Positions 1 through 6,704 of a stretch of DNA of 10,578 bases are shown in pieces (within the stretch, counting starts at the first letter, position 1; every line of letters starts with the position of its first letter). Where the stretch lies: assembly GCA_946885545.1 (NCBI GenBank), contig CAMPGP010000051.1:1-10578 (forward strand), read 5' to 3'. The stretch is from an uncultured Altererythrobacter sp. (lineage in GTDB: Bacteria; Pseudomonadota; Alphaproteobacteria; Sphingomonadales; Sphingomonadaceae). Made by a program: the position numbers and the translations under genes. A model generated the notes under the pieces. The model had not been told where the DNA came from. It made no database searches and saw nothing but the letters and a program-made list of their open reading frames with translations.

Positions 1-726
1 GGCGGCGTGTTCACGCGCATGATCGACCGCAACACCACGATCCCGACCAAGAAGACGCAGACCTACTCGACCGCCGAGGACAACCAGAACGCGGTGACGA
101 TCCGCGTCTTCCAGGGCGAGCGCGAGATGGCCGCGGACAACAAGATGCTCGGCCAGTTCGACCTCGTCGGCATCCCGGCCGCGCCGCGCGGCGTGCCGCA
201 GATCGAGGTCACGTTCGACATCGACGCCAACGGCATCGTCAATGTCAGCGCGAAGGACAAGGGCACCGGCAAGGAGCAGCAGATCCGCATCCAGGCCAGT
301 GGCGGTCTGTCGGACAACGACATCGACCAGATGGTCCAGGACGCGGAGAAGTTCGCCGACGAGGACAAGAAGCGCCGCCAGAGCGCCGAGGCCCGCAACC
401 AGGCCGACAGCCTCGTCCATGCGACGCAGAAGCAGCTGGACGAGCACGGCGACAAGATCAGCGCCGATCTCAAGGGCCAGGTCGAAACCGCATTGGCCGA
501 AGCCAAGACCGCGCTCGAAGGCGACGATGTCGACGCGATCAACGCCAAGGCGCAGGCGTTGACCGAAGTGGCCATGAAGATGGGCCAGGAAATCTACAGC
601 CAGGAGCAGGCGAACGCCGCTTCCGACGCCCCGACCGACGGTGCCGCTGCAGGCAGCGAGGCCGGTGCGGAAGAAGAGGTGGTCGACGCCGAATTCTCCG
701 AAGTCGACGAAGACAACAAGGGCTGA
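1..726 (+). CDS. dnaK: Chaperone protein DnaK (Hsp70), C-terminal part, 5' end outside the window
   Basis: This is the last 241 residues of the Hsp70 chaperone, which binds exposed hydrophobic peptides in the cytoplasm in an ATP-driven cycle with DnaJ and GrpE. The reading frame is open from base 1, so the ATPase domain lies upstream of the window. Visible parts are the substrate-binding beta-sandwich ([53 protein letters not shown]), the helical lid (about residues 100-200 of this fragment), and a disordered acidic tail ending [18 protein letters not shown]. That tail matches the VVDAEFEEV-type end of bacterial DnaK. The first visible residues correspond roughly to position 400 of E. coli DnaK by remembered homology. 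dnaJ follows on the same strand after 78 bp that hold a GC hairpin. Any heat-shock promoter would lie upstream and cannot be seen. The fragment shows no break or frameshift. Confidence 0.98.
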   Translation, partial: GGVFTRMIDRNTTIPTKKTQTYSTAEDNQNAVTIRVFQGEREMAADNKMLGQFDLVGIPAAPRGVPQIEVTFDIDANGIVNVSAKDKGTGKEQQIRIQASGGLSDNDIDQMVQDAEKFADEDKKRRQSAEARNQADSLVHATQKQLDEHGDKISADLKGQVETALAEAKTALEGDDVDAINAKAQALTEVAMKMGQEIYSQEQANAASDAPTDGAAAGSEAGAEEEVVDAEFSEVDEDNKG

Positions 727-747
727 GACGCCCGATGAAGATCCAGT

Positions 748-778
748 CCGCCGCCGGTGCGCTTCGCCCCGGCGGCGG
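748..778 (+). terminator. GC-rich hairpin between dnaK and dnaJ (attenuator or partial terminator)
   Basis: A perfect 10-bp stem pairs CCGCCGCCGG (748-757) with CCGGCGGCGG (769-778) around an 11-nt loop that can form three more pairs (GCG with CGC). It is followed by CTAGATCTTTACG, which has only a short T run. The hairpin starts 21 bp after the dnaK stop and ends 26 bp before the dnaJ ATG. The weak U tract argues for partial termination or mRNA-end stabilisation, giving more dnaK than dnaJ product, rather than a full stop between operons. Function is inferred; the stem itself is seen directly. Confidence 0.55.
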
Positions 779-804
779 CTAGATCTTTACGGGGCGCAGA
801 TACC

Positions 805-1923
805 ATGTCGGCAACCGAAATCGATTTCTACGAGCTCCTCGGGGTCAGCCGCGATGCGGATGGCGCGACGATCAAGTCCGCCTACCGCAAGCTGGCGATG
901 AAGCACCATCCCGACCGGAACCAGGGCTGCAAGGAGAACGAGGCGAAGTTCAAGGCGATCAGCGTCGCCTACGAATGCCTCAAGGATCCGCAGAAGCGCG
1001 CGGCCTACGACCGCTACGGCCATCAGGCCTTCCAGCAGGGGATGGGCGGTGGCGGCCATCCGGGGGCTGACTTCGCCGATATCGGCGACATCTTCGAGAC
1101 CATCTTCGGCAGCGCCTTCGGCGGCGGCGGACGGCAGCAACCGCGCCGCGGCGCCGACTTGCGCTACGACATGGAGATCGGACTGGAAGACGCCTTCCAC
1201 GGCAAGTCGAACCAGATCGAGATCGAGGTCTCGCAGACCTGCGTCACCTGCCATGGCTCGGGCGCGACACCGGGCACCAGCACGCGCGGCTGCAACCTCT
1301 GCAACGGCTACGGCAAGGTCCGCGCGAAGCAGGGCTTCTTCGTGGTCGAGCGGCCATGTCCCAACTGCCACGGTCGCGGTGAAGTGCTGGTGAGCCCGTG
1401 CCGCGATTGCGGCGGCGAAGGCTGCGTCGACAAGGCGCAGAAGATCGACGTGGAAATACCGCCGGGGGTCGATACGGGCACGCGCATCCGACTTTCGGGC
1501 AAAGGTGAGGCGGGGCCGCGCGGCGCGCCGCCGGGCGACCTGTACATCTTCGTTCACGTTCGCCCGCATGCTGTGTTCCAGCGCGAGGGGACGACGTTGG
1601 TCAGCCGTGTGCCGATCAGCTTCACCACCGCCGCGCTGGGCGGGGAAGTCGAGATCCCCGACCTTGCGGGCGAGAGCAACACCGTCGATATTCCTGCCGG
1701 CATCCAGTCGGGCAAGCAGCTGCGCGTGCGCGGCGCGGGCATGCCCGTGTTGCAGGGCCGGGGCCGCGGCGACCTGGTGGTCGAGATCGCGGTGGAAACG
1801 CCGACCAAACTGTCGAAGGAACAGAAGGCCATCCTCGAACAGTTCCGCGAGACCGAGACCGGCGAGGAATGCCCCGAGAGCCTCGGCTTCTTCGAAAAGC
1901 TCAAGGGCGCGTTCGGCGGATGA
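805..1923 (+). CDS. dnaJ: Chaperone protein DnaJ (Hsp40), 372 aa
   Basis: This type I J-domain co-chaperone delivers unfolded substrates to DnaK and stimulates its ATPase. The order of domains is complete. The J-domain covers about residues 6-71 with the HPD triad at 35-37. A Gly-rich linker follows (about 77-120, with MGGGGHPG and FGGGGRQQ). The zinc-binding domain has four CxxCxGxG repeats: CVTCHGSG (146-153), CNLCNGYG, CPNCHGRG and CRDCGGEG (199-206). The C-terminal substrate-binding beta domains follow, with VEIPPGVDTGTRIRLSGKGE and VDIPAGIQSGKQLRVRGAGM. Length is normal for bacterial DnaJ (about 370-380). I chose the ATG at 805 because it places the J-domain at the N terminus and has GGGG about 10 nt upstream. 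An in-frame ATG at 757 would add 16 unrelated residues encoded inside the hairpin. The stop overlaps the start of the next gene (ATGA). Confidence 0.98.
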   Translation: MSATEIDFYELLGVSRDADGATIKSAYRKLAMKHHPDRNQGCKENEAKFKAISVAYECLKDPQKRAAYDRYGHQAFQQGMGGGGHPGADFADIGDIFETIFGSAFGGGGRQQPRRGADLRYDMEIGLEDAFHGKSNQIEIEVSQTCVTCHGSGATPGTSTRGCNLCNGYGKVRAKQGFFVVERPCPNCHGRGEVLVSPCRDCGGEGCVDKAQKIDVEIPPGVDTGTRIRLSGKGEAGPRGAPPGDLYIFVHVRPHAVFQREGTTLVSRVPISFTTAALGGEVEIPDLAGESNTVDIPAGIQSGKQLRVRGAGMPVLQGRGRGDLVVEIAVETPTKLSKEQKAILEQFRETETGEECPESLGFFEKLKGAFGG

Positions 1924-2390
1924 ACGAACGGCCGCCCGCGGTCCTGTTCGTCTGCCTCGGCAACATCTGCCGGTCGCCGCTCGCCGAAGCGGCCTTCCGG
2001 GCCGAGGCGAAGCTCGCGGGGCTGACGGTCGAGGTCGATTCCGCCGGAACCGGCAATTGGCATGCGGGCAAGGCGCCCGATCCCCGCGCGCAGGCGGTTG
2101 CGCGCGAGGTTGGTGTCGACATCGCCGGCTTGCGCGCACGGCAGGTCGTGACGGACGATTTCACGCGCTTCACCCATATCTTCGCGATGGACGAACAGAA
2201 CCTCGCGGACCTGCGTGCGATCGCGCCGACCGGTTCATCGGCGCAGGTTTCGCTCCTGCTGGACATCGTTCCGGGCCGCGAGGGCGCGAGCGTCAGCGAT
2301 CCCTATTACGGGGGCGAAGAACTGTTCGAATATACCTGGGACGACGTGACGGCCGCGGCCCGGGTACTGGTTGCCGAGCTCGCGCGCTAG
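1920..2390 (+). CDS. Low-molecular-weight protein tyrosine phosphatase, 156 aa
   Basis: This is a cytoplasmic phosphatase of the LMW-PTP fold, which removes phosphate from tyrosine residues by a cysteinyl-phosphate intermediate. The N-terminal P-loop CLGNICRS gives the CX5R signature with nucleophile Cys12 and Arg18. The general-acid loop DPYYGG lies near the C terminus (Asp127). The length of 156 aa is typical. The ATG at 1920 overlaps the dnaJ TGA as ATGA, and it places the catalytic Cys at the usual distance from the N terminus. An upstream in-frame ATG at 1869 lies deep inside dnaJ and is unlikely. Overlap implies translational coupling to dnaJ, so amounts may rise with heat shock. LMW-PTPs beside exopolysaccharide genes control tyrosine kinases (Wzb/Wzc), but no such genes are present here, so the substrate is unknown. 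An arsenate reductase role is less likely because no arsenic genes are nearby. Confidence 0.93.
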   Translation: MNERPPAVLFVCLGNICRSPLAEAAFRAEAKLAGLTVEVDSAGTGNWHAGKAPDPRAQAVAREVGVDIAGLRARQVVTDDFTRFTHIFAMDEQNLADLRAIAPTGSSAQVSLLLDIVPGREGASVSDPYYGGEELFEYTWDDVTAAARVLVAELAR

Positions 2391-2399
2391 GCGCCGCGC

Positions 2400-4709
2400 T
2401 TACCCGGTACGCAGGATCTCGCCCCGGATCCGCTCCAGCATTCCCGGATCGGCGCGCAGCCGCCCTTCCTCCTCGTCGAGCACCGCGAGGAAGATGCGGC
2501 GCTTGAATTCGCCCGGATCGAACGCAGGTGCGCCGTCGATGGTGGAGACCAGCAGGTCGACCATGCGCTCCGCCCCGTGGAGTCGGCCCCACAGAGAATC
2601 GTTCTCGCGGTAGGCGCGGCTGAAGAAGGCGCCGAAATTGTAGAACTCGATTCCACGCAGCGTCGCTCGGGTGCCCCCGGCGCGAATGCTCCGCGCATCG
2701 TCCGGGCTGATCCGGTCGACCTTCACCGGGTCGAACTCGGTCAGCGCCTCGTCGCGCATCAACGGCAGGGTGGCGACGTCGTAGAACGGGAAGCCGAGGT
2801 ACGTCAGCAGGATCAGTCGCCGCAGGGTTCTGGGCATGCGCTCGAGCGCTTCGGCCAGCATCTCTTCGGCCAGTTCGTCGACCTCGGGAAGAAGGCGCCT
2901 CGCCGCGAGCGCATCGAGCGCGGCGACCGGATCGTCGAGGGCAGTCGCCGCTACCGCAGGAAATTCCTCCCCCAGCTGCTCGTGACCTTCGCGCGCGAAA
3001 TAGAGCGCAAGGATATCGTAGATCGATTCGCGTGCATCCTCGACCGCCGCGTCGGGGATCTCGGGATCGGCATCCCATTCGCGCGACAGACGCCGGGCGA
3101 GCAGCCGCAACCGGCGCACGCGAAAACTCACGTCGTGCGCGCGGAAGAACGCGATGGCCTCATCCTTCGCCCCGCCCGAAGGCGCGGAGAGACTGTCGAG
3201 CCCTCGCTCCGCCAGTGCGCCACGGAGCCTGGTGGCGATCGGGCGCGGATCGGGCAACTTCAGTTCCGGCGCCGCATCGAAGATCAGTTCCGCCAGGCTC
3301 TCGACGATCCCGGTGAATTTGGCCTGGGCGTAGGACTGGAATGCATATCCCGCGCGCTCGGCCGCAGCCTGCTGCGCCTTGGCGCGCCATGCGTGAAGCC
3401 GTTTGGGCGTCGGCTTGTCGAGAAAGAATGTCATCCCGAACAGCTTCTCGACCGCCGCTTCGACATCGGGGCGCAGCGCTGCGATCATGGCGCGCAATCG
3501 CTCGGCTTCGTGCGACTGTCGCTCCAGCACTTCGAGGTTGTCGCGGATCGGCTGTTCGCGCGGGATCGTCGAGAGCGAGCCGAAGATCGCCCCGAAGAAC
3601 CCGACCGGCTCGCCCGCCTGCTCGCGGATCGAGCCAGTGCGATCGGGCCGCGGATCGATATAGACGAACCGCCGATCGACCTCGCGCTGGGCGGGGCGCC
3701 CCCGCAGCGCCTTCATCGCGCCCTCGAACGGCTTGTTGACCAGCACCGAGCCGTCGATCAGCGAAATGGTCTCGACCGTGCCCTGCCGCGTGTTCACCGG
3801 CATCACGCGTCCAAGAAAGCTCTGCCGCCCGGTCCAGTCGACCTTGCGCTCGCGCGCGAGGCGGTCGATTTCGTCGAGCCGCAATGGGGGGAATGCGCCG
3901 GGGAAGCTCGCGGTGGCGCGCGCCGCGAATGTGAGCTCGAGCGGGTCTGCCAGGTTCTCCCCGGCGGTCGAGGGCGTTCGGCCGTGGAACCCGACGGGCA
4001 GGCGATGCTCGCTTTCCTCGACCACCGCCGGGCTGTGGAGGCGGAGCAGTTCGAGGTGTCCGCGAAAGTCGGTCGCGGTCACCATCAGATCGATTGGGTG
4101 CCCCGGCGGTAGCAACGGCTTGCCGCATGGCGCATCCGCCATCGCGGCGAGCGCATCGAAAAGAAGGCGCGAGAAGCCGATGCCGGAAAAGGGCGGTTCG
4201 AACCAGCGCCCCCTGATGAATGCTGAAACCTTTCGCCGCACTTCTGACTGCGTCTCCGGCGCGACGCTTTCCGACACCGCGTTGCCCGGGCGGTCGAGCA
4301 GCCACCAGGCGATAGGCTGGGCCCAGTACTTGGCAAAGCGCCAGACCGGCTCGGCTTCGGGATCGGTCAACTGCTCGACGTCGGCGGTGGTCAGCCAAAG
4401 GTCGGTCAGCGGCTCGAGCGACTGGCCCGAATGGATCGCTTGGGCGAGGAAGACCGCGTTTATCCCGCCCGCACTCGCTCCGCTGAGGATGTCGGGCAGG
4501 ACGCGCACTTTCAGGTCGTGTTCGGCCTCGATCGCCTCCAGCAGGTCGCGGTAGACCCCCTGAACCCCTTCGGCTCGCGGATCGCCTGCATGGAAGGACC
4601 GGCTGGCGCTGGCGAGCTTCCAGATTTCCTTGGTGACGCCGTGCATGTAGACGGCCAGGCTGACCCCCCCGTAGCAGACGAGCGCGATCCTCAGTTCCTT
4701 CTGCCGCAT
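2400..4709 (-). CDS. Large patatin-like protein (putative lipid acyl hydrolase), 769 aa
   Basis: The N-terminal part is a patatin-like phospholipase domain with a Ser-Asp dyad. The oxyanion-type glycine segment is CYGGVSLAVYMHG (residues 12-24). The nucleophile elbow GASAGG holds Ser79 in GxSxG context. The catalytic Asp is likely Asp319 in LIDGSVLVNKPF. About 400 residues follow with no motif I recognise by sequence. This two-part design fits the long patatin-related family (TIGR03607-like, with a DUF3376-type C terminus) of alphaproteobacteria and actinobacteria; that assignment is from memory. No signal peptide or clear membrane segment is seen, so it is probably cytoplasmic or peripheral to the membrane. 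I chose the ATG at 4709 because AAGG lies 6 nt upstream; in-frame ATGs at 4730 and 4910 lack this, and the latter would overlap radA. It is convergent with the phosphatase gene (9 bp between stops) and divergent from radA, sharing the region with the LexA-like box. The substrate is unknown. Confidence 0.88.
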   Translation of the reverse strand: MRQKELRIALVCYGGVSLAVYMHGVTKEIWKLASASRSFHAGDPRAEGVQGVYRDLLEAIEAEHDLKVRVLPDILSGASAGGINAVFLAQAIHSGQSLEPLTDLWLTTADVEQLTDPEAEPVWRFAKYWAQPIAWWLLDRPGNAVSESVAPETQSEVRRKVSAFIRGRWFEPPFSGIGFSRLLFDALAAMADAPCGKPLLPPGHPIDLMVTATDFRGHLELLRLHSPAVVEESEHRLPVGFHGRTPSTAGENLADPLELTFAARATASFPGAFPPLRLDEIDRLARERKVDWTGRQSFLGRVMPVNTRQGTVETISLIDGSVLVNKPFEGAMKALRGRPAQREVDRRFVYIDPRPDRTGSIREQAGEPVGFFGAIFGSLSTIPREQPIRDNLEVLERQSHEAERLRAMIAALRPDVEAAVEKLFGMTFFLDKPTPKRLHAWRAKAQQAAAERAGYAFQSYAQAKFTGIVESLAELIFDAAPELKLPDPRPIATRLRGALAERGLDSLSAPSGGAKDEAIAFFRAHDVSFRVRRLRLLARRLSREWDADPEIPDAAVEDARESIYDILALYFAREGHEQLGEEFPAVAATALDDPVAALDALAARRLLPEVDELAEEMLAEALERMPRTLRRLILLTYLGFPFYDVATLPLMRDEALTEFDPVKVDRISPDDARSIRAGGTRATLRGIEFYNFGAFFSRAYRENDSLWGRLHGAERMVDLLVSTIDGAPAFDPGEFKRRIFLAVLDEEEGRLRADPGMLERIRGEILRTG

Positions 4710-4715
4710 CGCCCG

Positions 4716-4719
4716 CCTT
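4716..4719 (-). promoter_or_regulatory. Ribosome binding site deciding the patatin-like gene start
   Basis: On the minus strand AAGG lies 6 nt before the ATG at 4709. The next upstream in-frame ATG (4730) is preceded by CAAGCCGTTCA and has no purine-rich Shine-Dalgarno at a suitable distance. This supports the shorter 769-residue protein starting MRQKELRIALV. Confidence 0.55.
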
Positions 4720-4729
4720 GTGCCGACCA

Positions 4730-4759
4730 TTGAACGGCTTGGCAATTGCGTTCCATAAA
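4730..4759 (+). promoter_or_regulatory. Possible sigma-70 promoter for radA
   Basis: TTGAAC (4730-4735) and CATAAA (4754-4759) are separated by 18 bp and each match 4 of 6 bases of the -35 and -10 consensus. The predicted transcription start is near 4766, leaving a 5' leader of about 15 nt before the radA ATG at 4781. The -10 element falls inside the GTTC-N7-GTTC box, which is the geometry expected for LexA repression. The match is modest and the call is an inference. Confidence 0.35.
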
Positions 4760-4764
4760 TGTTC
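4750..4764 (+). promoter_or_regulatory. Putative LexA (SOS) box, GTTC-N7-GTTC
   Basis: The sequence GTTCCATAAATGTTC is a perfect match to the direct-repeat operator GTTC-N7-GTTC known for LexA of alphaproteobacteria such as Rhodobacter and Sinorhizobium. It ends 16 bases before the ATG of radA, a recombination and repair gene, and overlaps a plausible -10 hexamer. It also lies 41 bp upstream of the divergent patatin-like gene start. The sequence match is direct; LexA binding is inferred. Confidence 0.6.
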
Positions 4765-4780
4765 CGTTTATCGGCGGGGG

Positions 4781-6157
4781 ATGGCCAAGTCGAAGAAGCG
4801 CTACGTTTGTCAGGCATGTGGATCGGTTTCGCACCGGTGGCAGGGGCAATGCCCCGATTGCGCCGAGTGGAATACGATGGCGGAAGATGCGCCCGCGACC
4901 GTCTTCTCACTCAAGCACGACCTTTCGAGCGGCGGCCGCGCGGTTGCATTCGAACCGCTCGATGCGCCCGGCGAGGTGCTTGATCGGCGCACGACCGGGC
5001 TCGCCGAATTCGACCGTGCGCTGGGCGGGGGGCTCGTCCCCGGGTCGGCGATCCTGATGGGCGGCGACCCGGGGATCGGCAAGTCGACCCTGTTGCTCCA
5101 GGCGGCGGCGAAGATCGCCAAGTCGGGCGGCGAGACCGTCTATGTCAGCGGGGAAGAGGCGGCCGGGCAGGTGCGCCTGCGTGCGTCGCGACTCGGGCTT
5201 GCGGACGCTCCGATCAAGCTCGCTGCGGCGACCTCGGTGCGCGATATTCTCACCACGCTCGGCACCATGCCGCCACCCGCGCTGCTGGTGATCGATTCGA
5301 TACAGACGATGCATTCGGACACGATCGAGGGTGCGCCCGGCACCGTCAGCCAGGTGCGCGGCTGCGCGTTCGAGCTGATCCGCTACGCCAAGGAAAACGG
5401 CGTCGCTATGGTGCTGGTCGGGCACGTGACCAAGGACGGAAACATCGCGGGGCCGCGCGTACTCGAGCACATGGTCGACGTGGTGATGAGCTTCGAGGGG
5501 GAGCGCAGCCACCAGTTCCGGATCCTCCGCAGCCTCAAGAACCGTTTCGGGCCGGTCGACGAGATCGGCGTCTTCTCGATGGAGGGGCAGGGGCTCGAGG
5601 AAGTCGCCAATCCATCGATGCTGTTCCTCTCGGGGCGCGACGAGCCGCTCGCTGGCAGCGCGGTCTTCCCGGCGCTGGAAGGCACGAGGCCCGTGTTGGT
5701 TGAAGTCCAGGCTCTGATCGTGCGGCTCCAGTCCGGAGCCACGCCGCGCCGTGCAGTGGTGGGGTGGGACAATGGCCGCCTCGCGATGCTGCTCGCGGTG
5801 CTCGAAGCTCGGTGCGGGCTCAATTTCAGTTCGGCAGAAGTCTATCTGAACGTCGCCGGTGGCTATCGGCTGACCGATCCGGCGGCTGACATGGCGGTCG
5901 CGGCAGCGCTCGTCTCCGCGCTCGCCGACCGGCCACTTCCGGCAAAGAGCGTGTGGTTCGGCGAACTGTCGCTGGCCGGCGAAGTGCGTCCGGTAGCGCA
6001 TTCCTCGCTGCGGGTGCGCGAATCGGCGAAACTCGGTTTCGACCGCGGTTACGGGCCGGAAGACGACAAGAGCGACCCGGCGCGTTCATCCGGTTTTAAC
6101 TACCGCGGCATCAAGCATCTCGCCAATCTCGTTGACCGGGTTGTGGCAACCACCTAA
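4781..6157 (+). CDS. radA: DNA repair protein RadA (Sms), 458 aa
   Basis: RadA is a RecA-like ATPase and DnaB-type helicase that extends recombination intermediates (branch migration) during homologous recombination and repair. The N-terminal zinc finger is CQAC (10-13) plus CPDC (24-27). The Walker A motif is GDPGIGKS at 95-102 with Lys101. The Walker B region is ALLVIDSIQTM, and the RadA-specific KNRFG motif lies at 253-257. The C-terminal Lon-like domain is present, and its active-site equivalent DPAADM (366-371) lacks the catalytic Ser, as is usual in RadA. Length matches the family (about 450-460). The ATG at 4781 gives the canonical start MAKSKKRYVCQACG; GGGGG touches the ATG, so the Shine-Dalgarno spacing is poor. 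A LexA-like box lies just upstream. cvpA follows after 13 bp on the same strand. Confidence 0.97.
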   Translation: MAKSKKRYVCQACGSVSHRWQGQCPDCAEWNTMAEDAPATVFSLKHDLSSGGRAVAFEPLDAPGEVLDRRTTGLAEFDRALGGGLVPGSAILMGGDPGIGKSTLLLQAAAKIAKSGGETVYVSGEEAAGQVRLRASRLGLADAPIKLAAATSVRDILTTLGTMPPPALLVIDSIQTMHSDTIEGAPGTVSQVRGCAFELIRYAKENGVAMVLVGHVTKDGNIAGPRVLEHMVDVVMSFEGERSHQFRILRSLKNRFGPVDEIGVFSMEGQGLEEVANPSMLFLSGRDEPLAGSAVFPALEGTRPVLVEVQALIVRLQSGATPRRAVVGWDNGRLAMLLAVLEARCGLNFSSAEVYLNVAGGYRLTDPAADMAVAAALVSALADRPLPAKSVWFGELSLAGEVRPVAHSSLRVRESAKLGFDRGYGPEDDKSDPARSSGFNYRGIKHLANLVDRVVATT

Positions 6158-6170
6158 TTTTACGCGGCCT

Positions 6171-6704
6171 ATGACAGCCTTCGATCTCATCGTCCTCATC
6201 ATCGTCGGGGTGGCCGCAGTCGGCGGATTCCTGCGCGGTTTCGTGCAGGAAGTCCTCTCGCTTGCCTCGTGGATCCTCGCGCTTGCCGCGATCCGCTATC
6301 TCCACACGCCGCTCTACACCGCGCTCGAGCCCTATGTCGGGAGCGAGACGAGCGCGGCGGTGGTCGCCTTCGTGCTCCTGCTGCTGATCCCCTATGCCGC
6401 GATGAAGCTCATCGCGGGGAGGATGGGCGAGGCTTCGCGTGGCTCGATCCTCGGGCCGATCGACCGCGTGCTCGGCTTCGGCTTCGGCGCGATCAAGGGA
6501 GCGATCATCGTAGTGCTGGCGTTCTCGATGCTCGTGCTGGGCTACGACACGATATGGGGCGCGGCGGGCAGGCCCGATTGGATCAGCACGGCGCGCACTT
6601 ATCCGGTCGTCAACGCCAGCAGCGACGCGCTGGTCGAGATGATCCACGAGCGCCGTGCGGCGCTGCGAGCCGAGGCGGAAGCCGAAGCCGAAGCGGCTCA
6701 ATGA
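6171..6704 (+). CDS. cvpA: CvpA family inner-membrane protein, 177 aa
   Basis: This is a small integral membrane protein of the CvpA (colicin V production) family, whose molecular role is poorly defined; in E. coli it is tied to envelope stress and colicin V production. Four hydrophobic segments are visible at about residues 4-22, 27-44, 62-83 and 100-124. The family-typical segments GFLRGFVQEVLSL (19-31) and LGPIDRVLGFGFGAIKGA (94-111) are both present. A charged tail ends in an EAEAEAEA low-complexity run. I chose the ATG at 6171, 13 bp after the radA stop, because it starts directly at the first membrane helix (MTAFDLIVL). An in-frame ATG at 6132 lies inside radA. No clear Shine-Dalgarno is seen, so expression may depend on readthrough from radA. 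The stop overlaps the next start as ATGA. The family is confident; the gene symbol is by family only. Confidence 0.9.
   Translation: MTAFDLIVLIIVGVAAVGGFLRGFVQEVLSLASWILALAAIRYLHTPLYTALEPYVGSETSAAVVAFVLLLLIPYAAMKLIAGRMGEASRGSILGPIDRVLGFGFGAIKGAIIVVLAFSMLVLGYDTIWGAAGRPDWISTARTYPVVNASSDALVEMIHERRAALRAEAEAEAEAAQ

Noticed and set aside
787..2139. Open frame of 450 codons on the minus strand opposite dnaJ
   Set aside because: dnaJ and the phosphatase are certain in this interval. The antisense product is Arg/Ala-rich with no family features.
2382..2402. Bidirectional terminator between the convergent phosphatase and patatin-like genes
   Set aside because: Only short GC-repeat arms are present (GCGCG with CGCGC) and there is no T run on either strand, so a rho-independent terminator cannot be supported.
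2577..4112. Open frame of 511 codons on the plus strand opposite the patatin-like gene
   Set aside because: It is antisense to a gene with clear catalytic motifs. The product is Arg/Gly/Asp-rich without recognisable motifs, as expected of a GC-rich shadow frame.
2400..4709. Anti-phage defence system built on the patatin-like protein
   Set aside because: No cyclase, sensor, ubiquitin-like or other effector gene is adjacent. The neighbours are housekeeping genes and the base composition matches them, so a dedicated defence island is not supported.
4710..4910. Longer patatin-like protein starting at 4910 or 4730
   Set aside because: The 4910 start would overlap the radA coding region on the opposite strand and add a low-complexity Arg/Ser/Pro leader. 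The 4730 start lacks a Shine-Dalgarno, whereas 4709 has AAGG at 6 nt.
6665..6700. Tandem repeat at the 3' end of cvpA (GAGGCGGAAGCCGAAGCC)
   Set aside because: It simply encodes an EAEAEA-rich charged tail and looks like coding low complexity, not a functional DNA repeat.
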